From assembly GCA_965222745.1 (NCBI GenBank), contig CBDCUW010000005.1, positions 2,480,001-2,544,000 of the forward strand: DNA of 64,000 bases, in the 5' to 3' direction. Shown piece by piece: positions 1-9,543 of the stretch; within the stretch, counting starts at the first letter, position 1, and each line of letters begins with the position of its first letter. Made by a program: the position numbers and the translations under genes. Source of the stretch: CBDCUW01 sp965222745. Lineage in GTDB: Bacteria > Planctomycetota > Planctomycetia > Pirellulales > Pirellulaceae. The notes beneath the pieces were generated by a model, which did not search any database, was not told the origin of the DNA, and saw only the letters and a program-made list of their open reading frames with translations.

Positions 1-1495
1 GTGCCAACTGTAGTTGAAACGCACCTCGAAAACTCACCATGATCGTCATGCAAATCGCGATGCCGACACACAGAAAAAACACCGTTCCTAAACTCGCCAG
101 CGTCGCCGTTCGGCCAGCCACGTAGTTCAGCCCTGAATGGATTCCCAGCATCGACACAAAGAGGTAAAGCATCGCCGCACCAATGATGGTGTAGCACATG
201 TTCTCCATCGTCATCACGCCGCTTTGGCCTAAATAAAGGATCAACAACACCGGCAACAGAATCATCTCCTTGGCGACATACAAAACACCCAACAACTTCC
301 CAAACACGAACTCGCTGGGCCTCAAATCGGTGACCAACAACAGGTCCAGGGCCAGCCCGTCTCGTTCTCCCGTCACCGCATTGACCGCCAAAGCATTGAC
401 CAACACCAGGCTGATCACGCCCAAAACCGTAAGCGGCAGCGTCACGGCCGGAAGCGCACGACCGATCCTTGCTGCCGGCTCCATCGCCACGCCGCTCTGA
501 ATCTGGAAATAAACAAAGCCGGCAACCAACAGGAACAACAGTGCAAATGCGACACGAATGACGACCACTTTGCGGCCGTAAGCCCAAGTACGTATCTCTC
601 TCCACAAAATGGGGTTGGTCCACACAGGCCGCGGCGCACGCACCTTCCAACTCGCTGGCGCCGCTTCCACGTCTGACTCTTCGGACGATTCCGGTTCGGG
701 AACTTTCAACCGGACTTCTCGCGACGGGTTCCAAACTCGCACTTTCACCACGCCAATCCACAACACCAAACAAGACAGCGCGGCGGTAACGACCACAAAA
801 ATCGCGACTCCCATCGCTGTTTCTGCCTTCAAACTCGCCATCGGCGAAGCAACGGCAAACAATGCTCCTGAGGGACTGAGTGACAGCCGAAGCGATTCGG
901 GAAGCGACTCCATCTGCCCCGCCAACTCTCCGACGCAGACGTACATCAACAGCAGCAGCACGGTCAGCGCGATTGCTTGAAACGTTTTCTCGCGCCACAT
1001 TCCGACAACGGTCCCGATCGATCCGGCCAGCAGCACGGTCGCAGCGGTGACGACAAAAACCCCCATCACCTGTCCAGGCGATACACCGCCAAAAAGCGGC
1101 AACGTCAAAAACAACGGCAATCCGCAGACCAGCATGGAAAGGGGGGTCAACAACGTGGCAGACAGTTTTCCAACCACCACCTCGAATCCGCTCAACCGCG
1201 TCAACAACAACAGGATCAACGTGCGACGATCTTTTTCCTGGGCAACACTACTCGCCGCTCCCACGGCAGCCAAACTGCTCAGCACCAACAGCTGCAGCGG
1301 TGCCAAAAGAGTGAACATCCAACCTCCGAAGCGGGCCGCATCCGACGCCGTCGCCATCGACCGCGAACCGTCCAAAACCAGGTACCCAGTCGCCAACAGC
1401 AGGAACAACGAAAGGACGTACACACCCCGCGTCAGATAGGTTTTGGGCCGTTTCGGTACGACGGTCGCCTCTCGGTTGAAAATGGGTCCAAGCAT
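1..1495 (-). CDS. ABC-2 type transporter permease, partial (3' end outside window)
   Basis: An open minus-strand frame runs from an ATG at 1493-1495 to the left edge (498 residues visible, no stop). It encodes a multi-pass membrane protein with two half-repeats. Each half begins with a short soluble stretch containing an N-P-[IL]-[LF]-x-R-E type motif (PIFNREA near the start, NPILWREIRTW near residue 300) followed by several hydrophobic helices. That layout is typical of ABC-2 permeases that work with a separate ATPase, and of planctomycete relatives of the gliding or copper-enzyme-maturation type. An acidic linker of about 30 residues joins the halves. A GGAGG-like sequence lies about 17 nt upstream. 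No ATPase partner is visible and the substrate is unknown. The family call is firm, the role is not. Confidence 0.8.
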   Translation of the reverse strand, partial: MLGPIFNREATVVPKRPKTYLTRGVYVLSLFLLLATGYLVLDGSRSMATASDAARFGGWMFTLLAPLQLLVLSSLAAVGAASSVAQEKDRRTLILLLLTRLSGFEVVVGKLSATLLTPLSMLVCGLPLFLTLPLFGGVSPGQVMGVFVVTAATVLLAGSIGTVVGMWREKTFQAIALTVLLLLMYVCVGELAGQMESLPESLRLSLSPSGALFAVASPMASLKAETAMGVAIFVVVTAALSCLVLWIGVVKVRVWNPSREVRLKVPEPESSEESDVEAAPASWKVRAPRPVWTNPILWREIRTWAYGRKVVVIRVAFALLFLLVAGFVYFQIQSGVAMEPAARIGRALPAVTLPLTVLGVISLVLVNALAVNAVTGERDGLALDLLLVTDLRPSEFVFGKLLGVLYVAKEMILLPVLLILYLGQSGVMTMENMCYTIIGAAMLYLFVSMLGIHSGLNYVAGRTATLASLGTVFFLCVGIAICMTIMVSFRGAFQLQLA

Positions 1496-1929
1496 CAAAA
1501 TCGCCGTGTTTCAGCCTCCAAAGGAACAAAGGACTCGCGTCGCAGAAGGTAGGTCGTGTGGATCAGGTCGCCTGCCTGGCAGCCCGAACCACGGTATTTC
1601 GCTCCTGCGGCGTCAGCCTCCTAGCGTAACTCTAATGGTTTGCCTCGGTGCTAGGGACCGGCCCGCGCTGGTTGTGGCCCCCTGGCAATCGTCACAAATG
1701 GCGAAAAGATCAAGATCCGAAGCAGAAACCCGCTGTTCACATCACGATGGAAAGGTCGTCGCAAACACCACCTCCGGTAGCGCACTAGGATAATCATACG
1801 GGGGGTAGTGAGTGCCGAACGACCGCATGCGGCTTCGCACTTTCCAGCCACTGTTGGCAAAAGGGGCGGCCGCGATGAGCCCGGGACCCAAAAAACGATC
1901 GAAGTGACGGACTTTTTGAACGCGGATTT
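1496..1929. other. intergenic region between divergent genes
   Basis: About 430 bases lie between the start of the minus-strand permease and the plus-strand pilin gene. I see no convincing coding frame or terminator here. It should contain the promoters of both divergent genes, but no clear -35/-10 pair stands out. Confidence 0.5.
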
Positions 1930-2139
1930 GTGAGCGATTCACCAATGTTGAAACCATCTTATCGGGATACGATCACCGGTTTTCTACACGAAGAAGACGC
2001 AGCCACAGCGGTCGAGTATGCAGTGATGCTGGCGTTGATCGTAGTCGTCTGCGCCGCCTCTGTAACCTTCTTGGCCGCCAGGACCAAAGACAGCTTTGAT
2101 ACATCGGGTGCGGCCATTGCGGGAGCGTTTGGCAACTAG
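1930..2139 (+). CDS. Flp/Fap family type IVb pilin
   Basis: This is a 69-residue protein (GTG start; an in-frame ATG at 1945 is an alternative). A short polar N-terminus is followed by EEDAATAVEYAVMLALIVVV and a further hydrophobic run. In the Flp family the prepilin peptidase cuts just before an A-T-A-x-E-Y segment, and the glutamate five residues into the mature protein is needed for assembly. Both features are visible here. The length matches the family (50-80 residues). The product would be a Tad-type pilus subunit or pseudopilin in the inner membrane. No other tad genes are in the window, so it may be one of several dispersed paralogues, as is common in planctomycetes. Confidence 0.88.
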   Translation: MSDSPMLKPSYRDTITGFLHEEDAATAVEYAVMLALIVVVCAASVTFLAARTKDSFDTSGAAIAGAFGN

Positions 2140-2174
2140 GTCCCCAACCTGTTTTAGCTGACCGGATTGATCCG

Positions 2175-2720
2175 ATGGTATTGTTGCGACACAAGCTGTA
2201 TGTCGACAGCGACATTCAGGGAACGCTGCTGCGGCGCGCAACCTTGTACGCCATCGCTTGCGGGCTGTACTTCTCGATCATCTTGCTGTTTGCCGAATCG
2301 ATGGCAGTTCCCGGTGAACCGATAACAGTGATAGCCATCCGATGTCTGGACGAAGCAATCTACTGGCTTCCGGGGCTGGCCATCATCGCCCCGATCGTTG
2401 CCTATGACATTTTGAGAATCAGCAATCGATTCACCGGGCCAATGTTTCGCCTCCGCCGCGAAATGAAACGCCTGATCCAGGGCAACCAAGCCGAACCGCT
2501 CACTTTTCGCGAAGACGACTTCTGGGTCGAAATGGCCGAACTGTTCAACCAGCTTCGAGATGAAGTAGAACAACTGCGCGAAGCCAAAGAGGTGGCGAAA
2601 CATTCCCAAGCCAACGACCAAGGCGAAGCCGACGTGCCGGTACAACCAAGGCTGTTCAACAAGGACGAAGAAACCACGCCAGACGAATCCGAAGATTTTC
2701 TAGCCACCAGCGATCTCTGA
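2175..2720 (+). CDS. two-TM membrane protein with HAMP-like linker
   Basis: A 181-residue protein starting 35 nt after the pilin stop. Two hydrophobic segments (about residues 22-42 and 62-82) are followed by a segment resembling a HAMP signalling linker (FRLRREMKRLIQGN, then an amphipathic helix through residue 130). The tail is acidic and probably disordered. No kinase, cyclase or methyl-accepting domain follows, so it is not a complete receptor. Short stand-alone HAMP-like proteins beside Flp pilins recur in planctomycetes, which suggests a shared transcript and a function linked to the pilin. That functional link is inference. Confidence 0.65.
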   Translation: MVLLRHKLYVDSDIQGTLLRRATLYAIACGLYFSIILLFAESMAVPGEPITVIAIRCLDEAIYWLPGLAIIAPIVAYDILRISNRFTGPMFRLRREMKRLIQGNQAEPLTFREDDFWVEMAELFNQLRDEVEQLREAKEVAKHSQANDQGEADVPVQPRLFNKDEETTPDESEDFLATSDL

Positions 2721-3131
2721 TTGGTGAGCTTCGATTCGCGGCAATGAGATAAAGCGAAGCTGCCAGGCGATCTCAAGCAGCACAAAGATATCTCAACCTC
2801 AACGACGCTGCTTCATCTGTGTCGCCAGCAAGCTTGTCCAGCAGGAAAGAAATCACGAAATAGAAAATTCTCCTGCGATCATTGACTCGTTTTTCGCCTT
2901 TGATTTCGACGTTACTCAACAGTGACAATGACATACGCTCGCGTGCCAAAAGGGTGCCCTTTGAAAAGATTTCGAAGTTTGGAAAGCACCCTGAAAAATT
3001 CTCATTGACCGGTTTCCGGCAAGCCCTATCGTTGAAGTTGCTTCTCTCGAAGTGTGTTTGCAATCAACGTGATTGAGCACCTTCAGCAAAATCTTTTCGA
3101 TTGAACTTTTCCTTTCGCGGCGGGGATTGCG
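2721..3131. other. non-coding gap at the left edge of the island
   Basis: About 410 bases without a convincing gene. The AT-rich stretch at 2840-3080 has no repeat shared with the rest of the window. It ends directly at the headless RHS fragment, so the left boundary of foreign DNA probably lies in this gap. Confidence 0.4.
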
Positions 3132-4313
3132 ATGGAAAAGCTGGTCAATCGGATGGGAGTCGTCACCACCTATGCCTACGACACGTCCCACCGATTGACT
3201 TCACGCACAGTCGCTTCCGGCACGACGGACGGCGCCGGCAACGAAACCGCCTCGCCCGATCTCGCTCTGGCCGAAACGTGGACCTACTTGACCTGCACCA
3301 AACTACCGCCGCAGCATCGCCTTGGCGGTTTGCTGACCAGCTACGTCTACGACCACCAACTTCGCCGCGAAGAAACGACCCAAAAAATCCCCGCGAATCA
3401 ATCGCTCACCAGCAAATACGCCTACGTCGACGGCAAACTCTACTCGACCGAAGACCCCCATGGTCGCAAGACCTTCTACGCCTACGATGACGACGGACGC
3501 ACGATCCGAACAGTCACCGGCACAGTGCCCGAATCCACGGTACCCGGAACAGTTCCCGATCCGTACGTCAATCTCCTCGCACTCAATCGCGACACCACGG
3601 CCAACGCCGATTACATCATTTCCGACACTGTTTACTCGTCGGCGGGCGACATCGAGCGGCAGCACGACGGTTGCAACATCGAAACGCACTTCGAGTACGA
3701 TAGCCGCGCGCGCCAAACCGCCTGCATCGCCGCAGCCGGAACTACGATCGAATCACGCAGCAAAGCCGACTACGACCTCGACAGCCATATCCTTGCTGTC
3801 CGCTCTCCCCGTTACTTCGATGCCTTCGACGCCGACAGCGTGATGATCGGCATCCTCGATCCGGCCAACAATTCGCTACTCACTTGGAACTGCACCGGCA
3901 ATCTGACCACGCAAACGATCACCGGCTACAGAACAGTACTCGTTTCCAAGAGCATCAACGCGCTCGGCAAAGTCCGCAAGTCACTGACCGACGCCGCTGG
4001 CCGAACGATCGAAAACCTCGATGCACTCGGCAAAGTAACCACCTACACCTACGACGCTAGCGGCAACCGACTCAGCGTGCGAGATCCCAACAACGCTGGC
4101 CAGGATTGCACCTACGACGAACTGGGACGCGACTTGACCTGTACCGACACCGCGGGCGATGCCACCAGTAGCGTCTACGATCGCGCTGGCAACAAGATCA
4201 CCGCGACCGACGCCAAGAACAATACTACGACTTACGCCTTCGACGCATACGGACGATTTGACCGTGTACGATCGAAACCCCCAATCGTACCTGGTTGGTC
4301 AAACCGTGTTTGA
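3132..4313 (+). pseudogene. RHS/YD-repeat protein fragment, both ends missing
   Basis: The frame encodes about 380 residues of YD repeats (units such as TTYAYDTSHRLTSRT, FYAYDDDGRTIR, TYTYDASGNRLS and TTYAFDAYGRF). RHS proteins normally exceed 1000 residues and end in a conserved core plus a variable toxin tip. Here there is no signal peptide, no N-terminal domain and no core. The apparent ATG at 3132 lies inside a repeat unit. At the 3' end the coding sequence runs straight into the attachment-like site at 4242, and the frame then stops after about 17 unrelated residues. I read it as a gene remnant cut exactly at the recombination site. It is distinct from the RHS gene at the right edge. Confidence 0.8.
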
Positions 4314-4360
4314 TCGGGCGGGACAGGAAGTCCTGCCGCACTTGGGCACGATACCGTTAG
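4242..4360 (+). repeat. attachment-like site 1 (inside the RHS fragment)
   Basis: First of five copies of the box GACGCATACGGACG (4242-4255). It is followed by a hairpin with arms GTACGATCG (4266-4274) and CAATCGTAC (4282-4290), a TCAAA/TTTGA hairpin, a third hairpin with loop AGGAA (about 4317-4341), and a GGCACGATACC element. In this copy the box is also RHS coding sequence (Asp-Ala-Tyr-Gly-Arg). The same succession recurs at 12611, 23083, 39520 and 48274. Toxin-antitoxin cargo begins 150 bases downstream. Confidence 0.75.
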
Positions 4361-4446
4361 GAGCACCATGTACCAAGTAAGTTCGAGATTCGCCCGCAGA
4401 AACACTTTGTCGAGTTGCCTGACTATGGCGACAAACCGGGCCATTG

Positions 4447-4474
4447 GTGACAATTGAGTTTGTCCGGTTACAAT
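4447..4474 (+). promoter_or_regulatory. putative sigma-70-like promoter for the MazF cassette
   Basis: GTGACA (4447-4452) and TACAAT (4469-4474) are separated by 16 bases. They lie 33 bases before the antitoxin ATG and just downstream of attachment-like site 1, so the cassette appears to bring its own promoter. Confidence 0.5.
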
Positions 4475-4506
4475 GGATAACAATCCAACATCGCGGATAT
4501 AAACAA

Positions 4507-4713
4507 ATGACTGACACTGCTTCACAACTGCTAGCGACGTTTGAGTCGCTTCCTGCAAGCGAGCAACATGCGTTGCTAATCGCCATGCTACGTCGTAGCG
4601 GGGAGTTGCCCAATACAGTCGTGACCGAAGATCAACTTACAGGTATTGCGGACGAGCTATTTCAAGCATTGGATGCTGAGGAGTCTGGTAGTGAAAACTC
4701 CGAATCGCGGTGA
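4507..4713 (+). CDS. putative antitoxin of a MazF/PemK-type module
   Basis: A 68-residue acidic protein ending in a Glu/Ser-rich tail. I cannot assign it to a named antitoxin fold from sequence alone. The call rests on its size, its charge and its 23-base overlap with the MazF-like gene. In type II modules such a protein represses its own promoter and neutralises the toxin. It is the first gene after attachment-like site 1 and fits the pattern of stabilising cargo next to each site. Confidence 0.7.
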   Translation: MTDTASQLLATFESLPASEQHALLIAMLRRSGELPNTVVTEDQLTGIADELFQALDAEESGSENSESR

Positions 4714-5020
4714 TGTATGGCTCGTCGATCTTGGCATGGTTGCGAAGGTTCGCCCTTGTCTGGTTTTCAGCATTCCCGCAGACGACGACAATGATCGTGT
4801 TTTGACAACGATTGTTCCGCATACAACGAGCACTCGGAACTCACGCTTCGAAGTTCAATCAGATGTGCGTTTTCTGAAGTCGGGTGCCTTTGATGCTCAG
4901 AATATCGTCACGATTCCGACAGTGAAGCTGATTCGACGGCTTGGAGAGCTCCCAGGGAATCAAATGGCGGATGTTGAAAGTGCTGTAAGACGGTGGCTTG
5001 GACTGGAAAAAGACGGTTAG
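4691..5020 (+). CDS. MazF/PemK-like endoribonuclease toxin
   Basis: A protein of 109 residues if started at GTG 4691, which has a well-placed GAGGAG (4677-4682). An in-frame ATG at 4673 would add six residues. The N-terminal NRGDVWLVDLG followed by KVRPCLVFSI is the signature first strand and loop of the MazF/PemK SH3-like barrel. TTIVPHTTSTRN and the late TIPTVKLIRRLGEL strand also fit. Family members cleave mRNA at short motifs and are held inactive by the upstream antitoxin. The length is normal and the overlap with the antitoxin implies translational coupling. The R1 repeat follows about 70 bases later. Confidence 0.88.
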   Translation: MKTPNRGDVWLVDLGMVAKVRPCLVFSIPADDDNDRVLTTIVPHTTSTRNSRFEVQSDVRFLKSGAFDAQNIVTIPTVKLIRRLGELPGNQMADVESAVRRWLGLEKDG

Positions 5021-5087
5021 TTTTCCAGTTCAAGGCATAGCCGCGAAAGGGGAGTTGCCGACTATGTTGGGTCGACATCTCCCTTTT

Positions 5088-5895
5088 CGTCGGCTTGAAA
5101 GCGACGATCACGATGATCGTCGCAACTCCGGCATGATGCCGTCACACGGAACTTCGAAGCGTCCGCGAGCCTGCGAGCGCCCGCGCTGTGCGAACGAGCG
5201 CAGCGATGTGAGAGTGTTTTGCGGAGGCCGATCGGTATCACCGGGCTTTGGCGGTGCTTCCGATCTGCCGTAGCTTTGTCGAAGGAGCAAGCGAAGGTAC
5301 AGTTGCCGGCAGCTTTGGGCCGGTATCTGTACCTTCGCGTTTTTTGGGCAACCAAGGAACGCTCCAATCGAATTCGGTTTGACGAAGGCCGCCGGGCGTA
5401 TGTGCTTGGGCCGAAGGAGAAGACGAACCACGCCCAGGCGGAACTGAGAAGGCCGTTCCAACGGTCCGCGCGCATCAAAGAGCGTAGCGCACGGCGATCC
5501 ATGGACGGTCGTCGCTTTGACGGCCGCGGTGCCTGGATGGCATCCGAGGCGTCGGGCAGGGAAGCGGACGAGTGGGAACAAAGATTGAACCAAGGTAACC
5601 CATTACGATCGTACCCGGTTTGCATCATCAAACGAGTAGCGATGCCCGTAAGCCGAGGACCGGCGTAGCCGGCCCAGCGGCCACAGCGCAGGCGAGCAGC
5701 AACGGGCAGGGATGTGCAAAAAACGATCTCGACCGAAGAAGGCAACGTCGGAACACGTCACCGCTTTCCAACCGTAACGATTCGCCCGGTTGTGTCTTCG
5801 AGCCGTAGCGCCGGGGCAGGATGCCCCGGAAAAGATTGCCGAGGGCATGGATGCCCGAGACCGCTTCGTAGCGACGGTGACGGGCTCTTCGCGAC
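5088..5895 (+). repeat. R repeat copy 1 (R1), right end truncated
   Basis: First of four ~0.9-1 kb non-coding repeats, ordered as in R2-R4. It has a hairpin GCGACGATC / GATCGTCGC (5091-5113); a conserved single-stranded block ending near 5215; a long hairpin near 5225-5270; a second long hairpin with outer arms CGAAGGTACAG / CTGTACCTTCG (about 5291-5337); and a conserved block from about 5465 to 5870. It loses similarity near 5873-5895, where it is fused to the end of an IS701-type transposase gene. Open frames across it are shadows, because indels between copies break them. Confidence 0.75.
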
Positions 5896-7132
5896 AAATC
5901 TTGTGAATCGATGTAGACGTCCATTGCACGACGGACCTGTTCGAGCGTTAGCAGGTCGCCATCGGTCACGACGGTCCCCGGACTGAGCTGGGATCGCACT
6001 CGGGCACAGAACAAGTGGCTGAGGATCGTCACGAACAGGTGACGATGGACACAGTCCCACCGGCGGCATTCGAAGTGATCCCAGCCCAGTTCTTCTTTCG
6101 ATTCGCGGAAACACGCTTCGATTTGGAAGCGACTGAACGCGACTCTGAGGATCGCACGCAATGTCCAGCCGCCGCGGCCAGGGACTCGGTTACTGAGAAA
6201 ATACTTCCACTCGCCAGTACGAACATTGCGAGCGACAATCAGAGTGCAGGCGTTGCTGACTAAGCGACCGTCGTGAGTCTTCCGCCAACACGTGTGCCAG
6301 CGGATCTCCCAAACCTCAGGCCCCTTGTTGGTGTCTTTGATTCGATATCGCTGTGGCTTTTGATCGCAGAATGCCGGCGAATACTTACGGAGGTTTTGAA
6401 CCTCACTTGGCTTTTCTTCACGACGTCTCAATCGGGGGTACTTCTTCGGCCTTTTCGTTCGGTTTTTCGGCGGTTTTCTCAGCACTTTTGGCTTGCTCAG
6501 CCAGACGTGAGCGTTTGGCGGTATCTCGCCAACGAAGGCTTCGTTTCTTTGGTCGAGTCCGTCAAGGAACTTGCCGTCGCGAGCGTAGAATTCGTCGAAT
6601 GTCCAAGCCAGCACTCGGATTCCATTGGCAATCGCTCGATCGATCATATCGAGTGCGATTTCTGCCTTGGTTTTGAACGTCACATCGTCAGGAATGCGAG
6701 TTTTTTTCGGCGTGATGGATCATCCGTCCATTCTTTGGGCAGATAAACGCAGGCATCGAGCAGACTGTGGAAAGTGACCGTTGCAAACGACAGAGCAACG
6801 TTGACGATGCAATTCTCGATCTTACCTCGGTTGCCGTTGTATTGACGCTTCACCCCAACAGTGTCGTGACCACTCTTGGCCATTCCGCTTTCGTCAACGA
6901 TCCCCACCGCTTGGCTGTCGGCATGGTCGGTGGCGATGATTTGCTGGCAACGATCGCGAAGCCGCTCATGATCCCACTTGATCGAATCGAGGAACCGCTG
7001 AAGCGTCCTGGGTCTGACATTCTGATTGGCAGCGATCGCTTCGGCGTTCTTTCGTTGAACGTCAGAGAGCAATCCCTGAACGTAGATCTGGAGCAGTTTC
7101 CTTCCAGGATTGCTGTAAAAACAATCAACAAA
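5890..7132 (-). pseudogene. IS701-like transposase, main part (C-terminus lost, N-terminus displaced)
   Basis: On the minus strand this encodes the body of a DDE transposase of the IS701 group. Visible features are the ISLRKNAEAIA-like segment (LLSDVQRKNAEAIA), the first Asp in GIVDESGMAKSG, a second in AWTFDEFYARDGKFLDGL, and FRESKEELGWDHFE. Two frames meet at a run of seven A (T at 6701-6707). The first ends KKLAFLTM and the second resumes as TRIPDDVTFKTKAEIAL after a -1 shift, so expression may have used frameshifting. The C-terminus stops near RHRRYE and continues into R1 sequence. The first ~20 codons lie at 8951-9007, beyond an inserted ISKra4-like element. The gene cannot make a full enzyme. 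Confidence 0.8.
6701..6707 (-). promoter_or_regulatory. A7 slippery run, candidate -1 frameshift site in the IS701-like gene
   Basis: The minus strand reads CGA AAA AAA C. Slipping back one base joins the upstream and downstream transposase frames without losing family-conserved residues. Both programmed frameshifting and a simple indel are possible. Two ISAzo13 elements in this window have the same arrangement. Confidence 0.5.
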
Positions 7133-8941
7133 GGGTGCATGACATGGTTTGCTAGGTTTTGGCACGCCGCTGACGGAATCCTTGGAATCTCGTTCTTCGG
7201 CGAATCCAAAATTCGGCCTGATCATGTGTGTCGCTGAGGTCGTCGGCGATCAGTTGAAGTAGCGGTTCAAGGTGCTCGTCTCGCCAGAATTTCTCCGTTC
7301 CTTTGATGCGACAGTTGATTTGCTTCTGCGTTGATTCGACCAGCGAACTGGTGATCGGCAGCCCCGCTCGGCGATATTCATGGTATCTCATGCGAGAGGC
7401 GTTGTTGCTCAGGTAGGTGATCGCCCGAGCCAGTGATTCGTCCTGGCCACAATCATCGCTTTGGGAGACCAATCGCATCGCGTTGATCACAGCACTGACG
7501 TCCCCCGCCCACACCAAGCCGAGCCACGTCAGGTACGTCTCCCAGCCGTCCTCGACCGTCGCCGCGGTCGAGATCGCGGCACAGTACACGTAGCTCAGCG
7601 CGTGCATCAAATCGGTGATTGGGGTGTAGTGCGAGAAGTGACGCCCCCAAAGCGACCAGTTCACTTTCAAGCCATCAGCGATACAAGCCTTCGAGGGCGC
7701 CTTGTTGAAGCCCCGATGATAAGCTTCCGCCGCCATTGCCTCACCGAGATGATCGTAACCACGCCGAGTCGCCACCACCGTTTTCACTAGCGGTGGTCCA
7801 CCACTCCAACGTTTGACCTCCTTGTTTTCGCGGTCGTCTGAACTGCACGGTGGATCGTCTGCTTTGGCACCGTGGGGCTGATTCGATGGATTCCCTTCGA
7901 GGGTATCACCCTGGCGGACTTCCTGCTCGGACTCTCCTGAAGAGCCATCACAACTAACGTGTTGACGATGGATTTCATTGAGTTTGGGCACCACCCACAA
8001 CGGATCGGTCAGTTCCGCGGGAATCTCTGGGTGGGGATCATCGACGCTTGGACTCGACAGAAAAGTTTGCAGCACGCCGCACTGAGTTTCTCGCCACCAG
8101 CGGTGCTTTTTATCGGTCGGTTTGTCATTGCCCCAGAGTTCATCTCGAATCTGGGTTCGTCCGCCATCGAGTTCCACCACCGCGACACGGCCGGACCACG
8201 TGTTGGCCGGGGCTCCGCTGCCTTGGCCGTGCTGCTGGGCGGGAATCGATGCGTCTTGAAACTCTTTGATTCGCTCGCTCTGTTCCTCGATTCGCTCGTT
8301 ACCAATACGGATTGCCACTCGCTGGCACTGCTTGGTGTCAACGCTTAACTCGGCTAAGTCGCTGAGGTTGTCGCTGGCACGCTGGTAGGAACGCTCGCGA
8401 GCCGACGCAGTGGACACTTTCCGCAGCACCGCTGGCGTTTGCAACTGGTCGACATCACAGCCGAGCGTTTTGTACTGAGGGAAAAAAATCGAGACGGCAC
8501 GTCTCGCATCGATAAACGTCACACTTGAATTTGACATCACCCCGTCTGCTCTGCAGGCAACGTGCCTGGGGCGGTTTCTCAATCAGCCGTCCGTTACATC
8601 GTGGGCAACTGTGCGGTTTCTCGGTGTCCTGGGCCTGCTTGCCCAGAAGCTGCGAAATCACGTCCCGAGTGAGTTGGTCGATCGAGCCAAGCACTTCGTC
8701 TTCGAGGGTATCCAGATCGACCTGGCCAAGATCGGCCAGCCGTCCCGATTGGGTGAGTTTGGCAACGACGGCATCAGCCAACTCGTCGAGTGAAACACGC
8801 GGATCGGTCGAATCCATGACCTATCTCCTGAGAAAGTCCCATCTAAAACCCCCAGCCTTCCTGGCTGCGACCAAGGGATTGTAAACCTCCTCGGAAATCG
8901 AGCCGACCCCAATCCGACTGCGCAAACCATGTCATGCACCC
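7133..8941 (-). mobile_element. ISKra4-like insertion sequence, complete, inside the IS701-like gene
   Basis: Perfect 20-bp terminal inverted repeats (7133-7152 and 8922-8941, beginning GGGTGCATGACATGG). The element is flanked by an exact 9-bp direct duplication ATCAACAAA at 7124-7132 and 8942-8950. Removing the 1809-bp element and one duplication rejoins the IS701-like reading frame as ...LFVD-CFYSNPGR, which confirms the boundaries. The transposase is on the minus strand in two frames. Confidence 0.92.
7152..8817 (-). CDS. ISKra4-like transposase in two frames
   Basis: The first frame (8817 to 8455) gives a 120-residue N-terminal part with a zinc ribbon (CPRCNGRL ... CDVYRCETCRLDFFP). The second frame (open from 8582 to the stop at 7152) carries the catalytic part with Asp in VVELDGGRT and CIADGLKVNW and Glu in TSSLVESTQKQIN. 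They overlap at a run of seven A (8482-8488, plus strand). One base fewer would give a continuous CRLDFFPQYKTLGCD, so this looks like a one-base insertion, or a site needing +1/-2 slippage. Together they would make about 555 residues, full size for the family. The stop codon overlaps the terminal repeat. Confidence 0.8.
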
Positions 8942-8950
8942 ATCAACAAA

Positions 8951-9049
8951 CAGGGCGAGAAATTGGGCGAGCATTTTGCCGAGCGAGGCGATATCCTTAA
9001 GCGACATAGCGGCGACCTTCCGTGGTTTCCGAGTGTGAAACAGTAGCAC
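8951..9049 (-). pseudogene. IS701-like transposase, N-terminal fragment
   Basis: The start of the disrupted IS701-like gene, MSLKDIASLGKMLAQFLALFVD, lies on the minus strand from ATG 9005-9007 (or an in-frame ATG at 9047-9049). It is separated from its body at 7132 by the ISKra4-like element. A 12-bp inverted repeat, CGACCTTCCGTG with CACGGAAGGTCG, brackets 9013-9059 and may mark the outer end of the IS701-like element. Confidence 0.75.
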
Positions 9050-9189
9050 ACGGAAGGTCGTCTCTTTTTGACCATCAAGTCAACGCAGATAAGTCCATTT
9101 TGGCAAACGACTTACGAATTCTCACCAGGCGAAAAGTGGCGCTGTCCAACTAGAAGAGATGCAACGTCAAGCGCGGATGCAGAACAGGA

Positions 9190-9543
9190 GAAAATAGCAG
9201 TTCTTCTTCCCATGGCCATAAGCTCGTCGCGAAATCACCAGCCGCCTCGCCGGCAACCGTGTTGGATCGTTTGCTAACGGCCAGCGAGTAACAAAGCTAG
9301 CAGGTAGATTTGCCAATCGTAGTCGGTTGGCCAACCCAGTACGATTGCAATCAAAGACGAAACGCGGTCAGCGTTTTTAAAATTCTTTGAAATGTTTTGG
9401 CAATGGCGATTGACAATCGAAAGTCAAGCCATCATTAATGGCACAAATGCAGTTTCGACGATTGTCGTTGAAGCGAAAAAGTGGCCCGGCGATGCTTGCA
9501 ACATCCCGGACCGTGGCAAACCCCAAACGTGCTGAGGTTTACG
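9190..9543 (+). promoter_or_regulatory. unit 1 left end, promoter and 5' leader
   Basis: Sequence shared by all four units begins near the AAGCTCGTCGCG motif (about 9221). It includes AACGGCCAGCGAGTA and then the inverted pair CCAATCGTA (9313-9321) and TACGATTG (9340-9347), the same words that form the hairpin of the attachment-like sites. A promoter with TTGACA (9410-9415), an 18-base spacer and ATTAAT (9434-9439) follows. A conserved ~100-nt leader then ends in GAGG eight bases before the ATG at 9544. Confidence 0.6.

Noticed and set aside
4242..4360. Classical integron attC sites.
   Set aside because: No RYYYAAC/GTTRRRY core pair is present in the correct arrangement, and the complete recombinase lacks the integron-integrase insertion. 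The hairpin chain is a different design.
9481..9543. Upstream extensions of the primase-like genes (in-frame starts before the conserved ATG).
   Set aside because: The extensions differ between units in length and sequence, while the GAGGTTTACG-ATG start is identical in all four.
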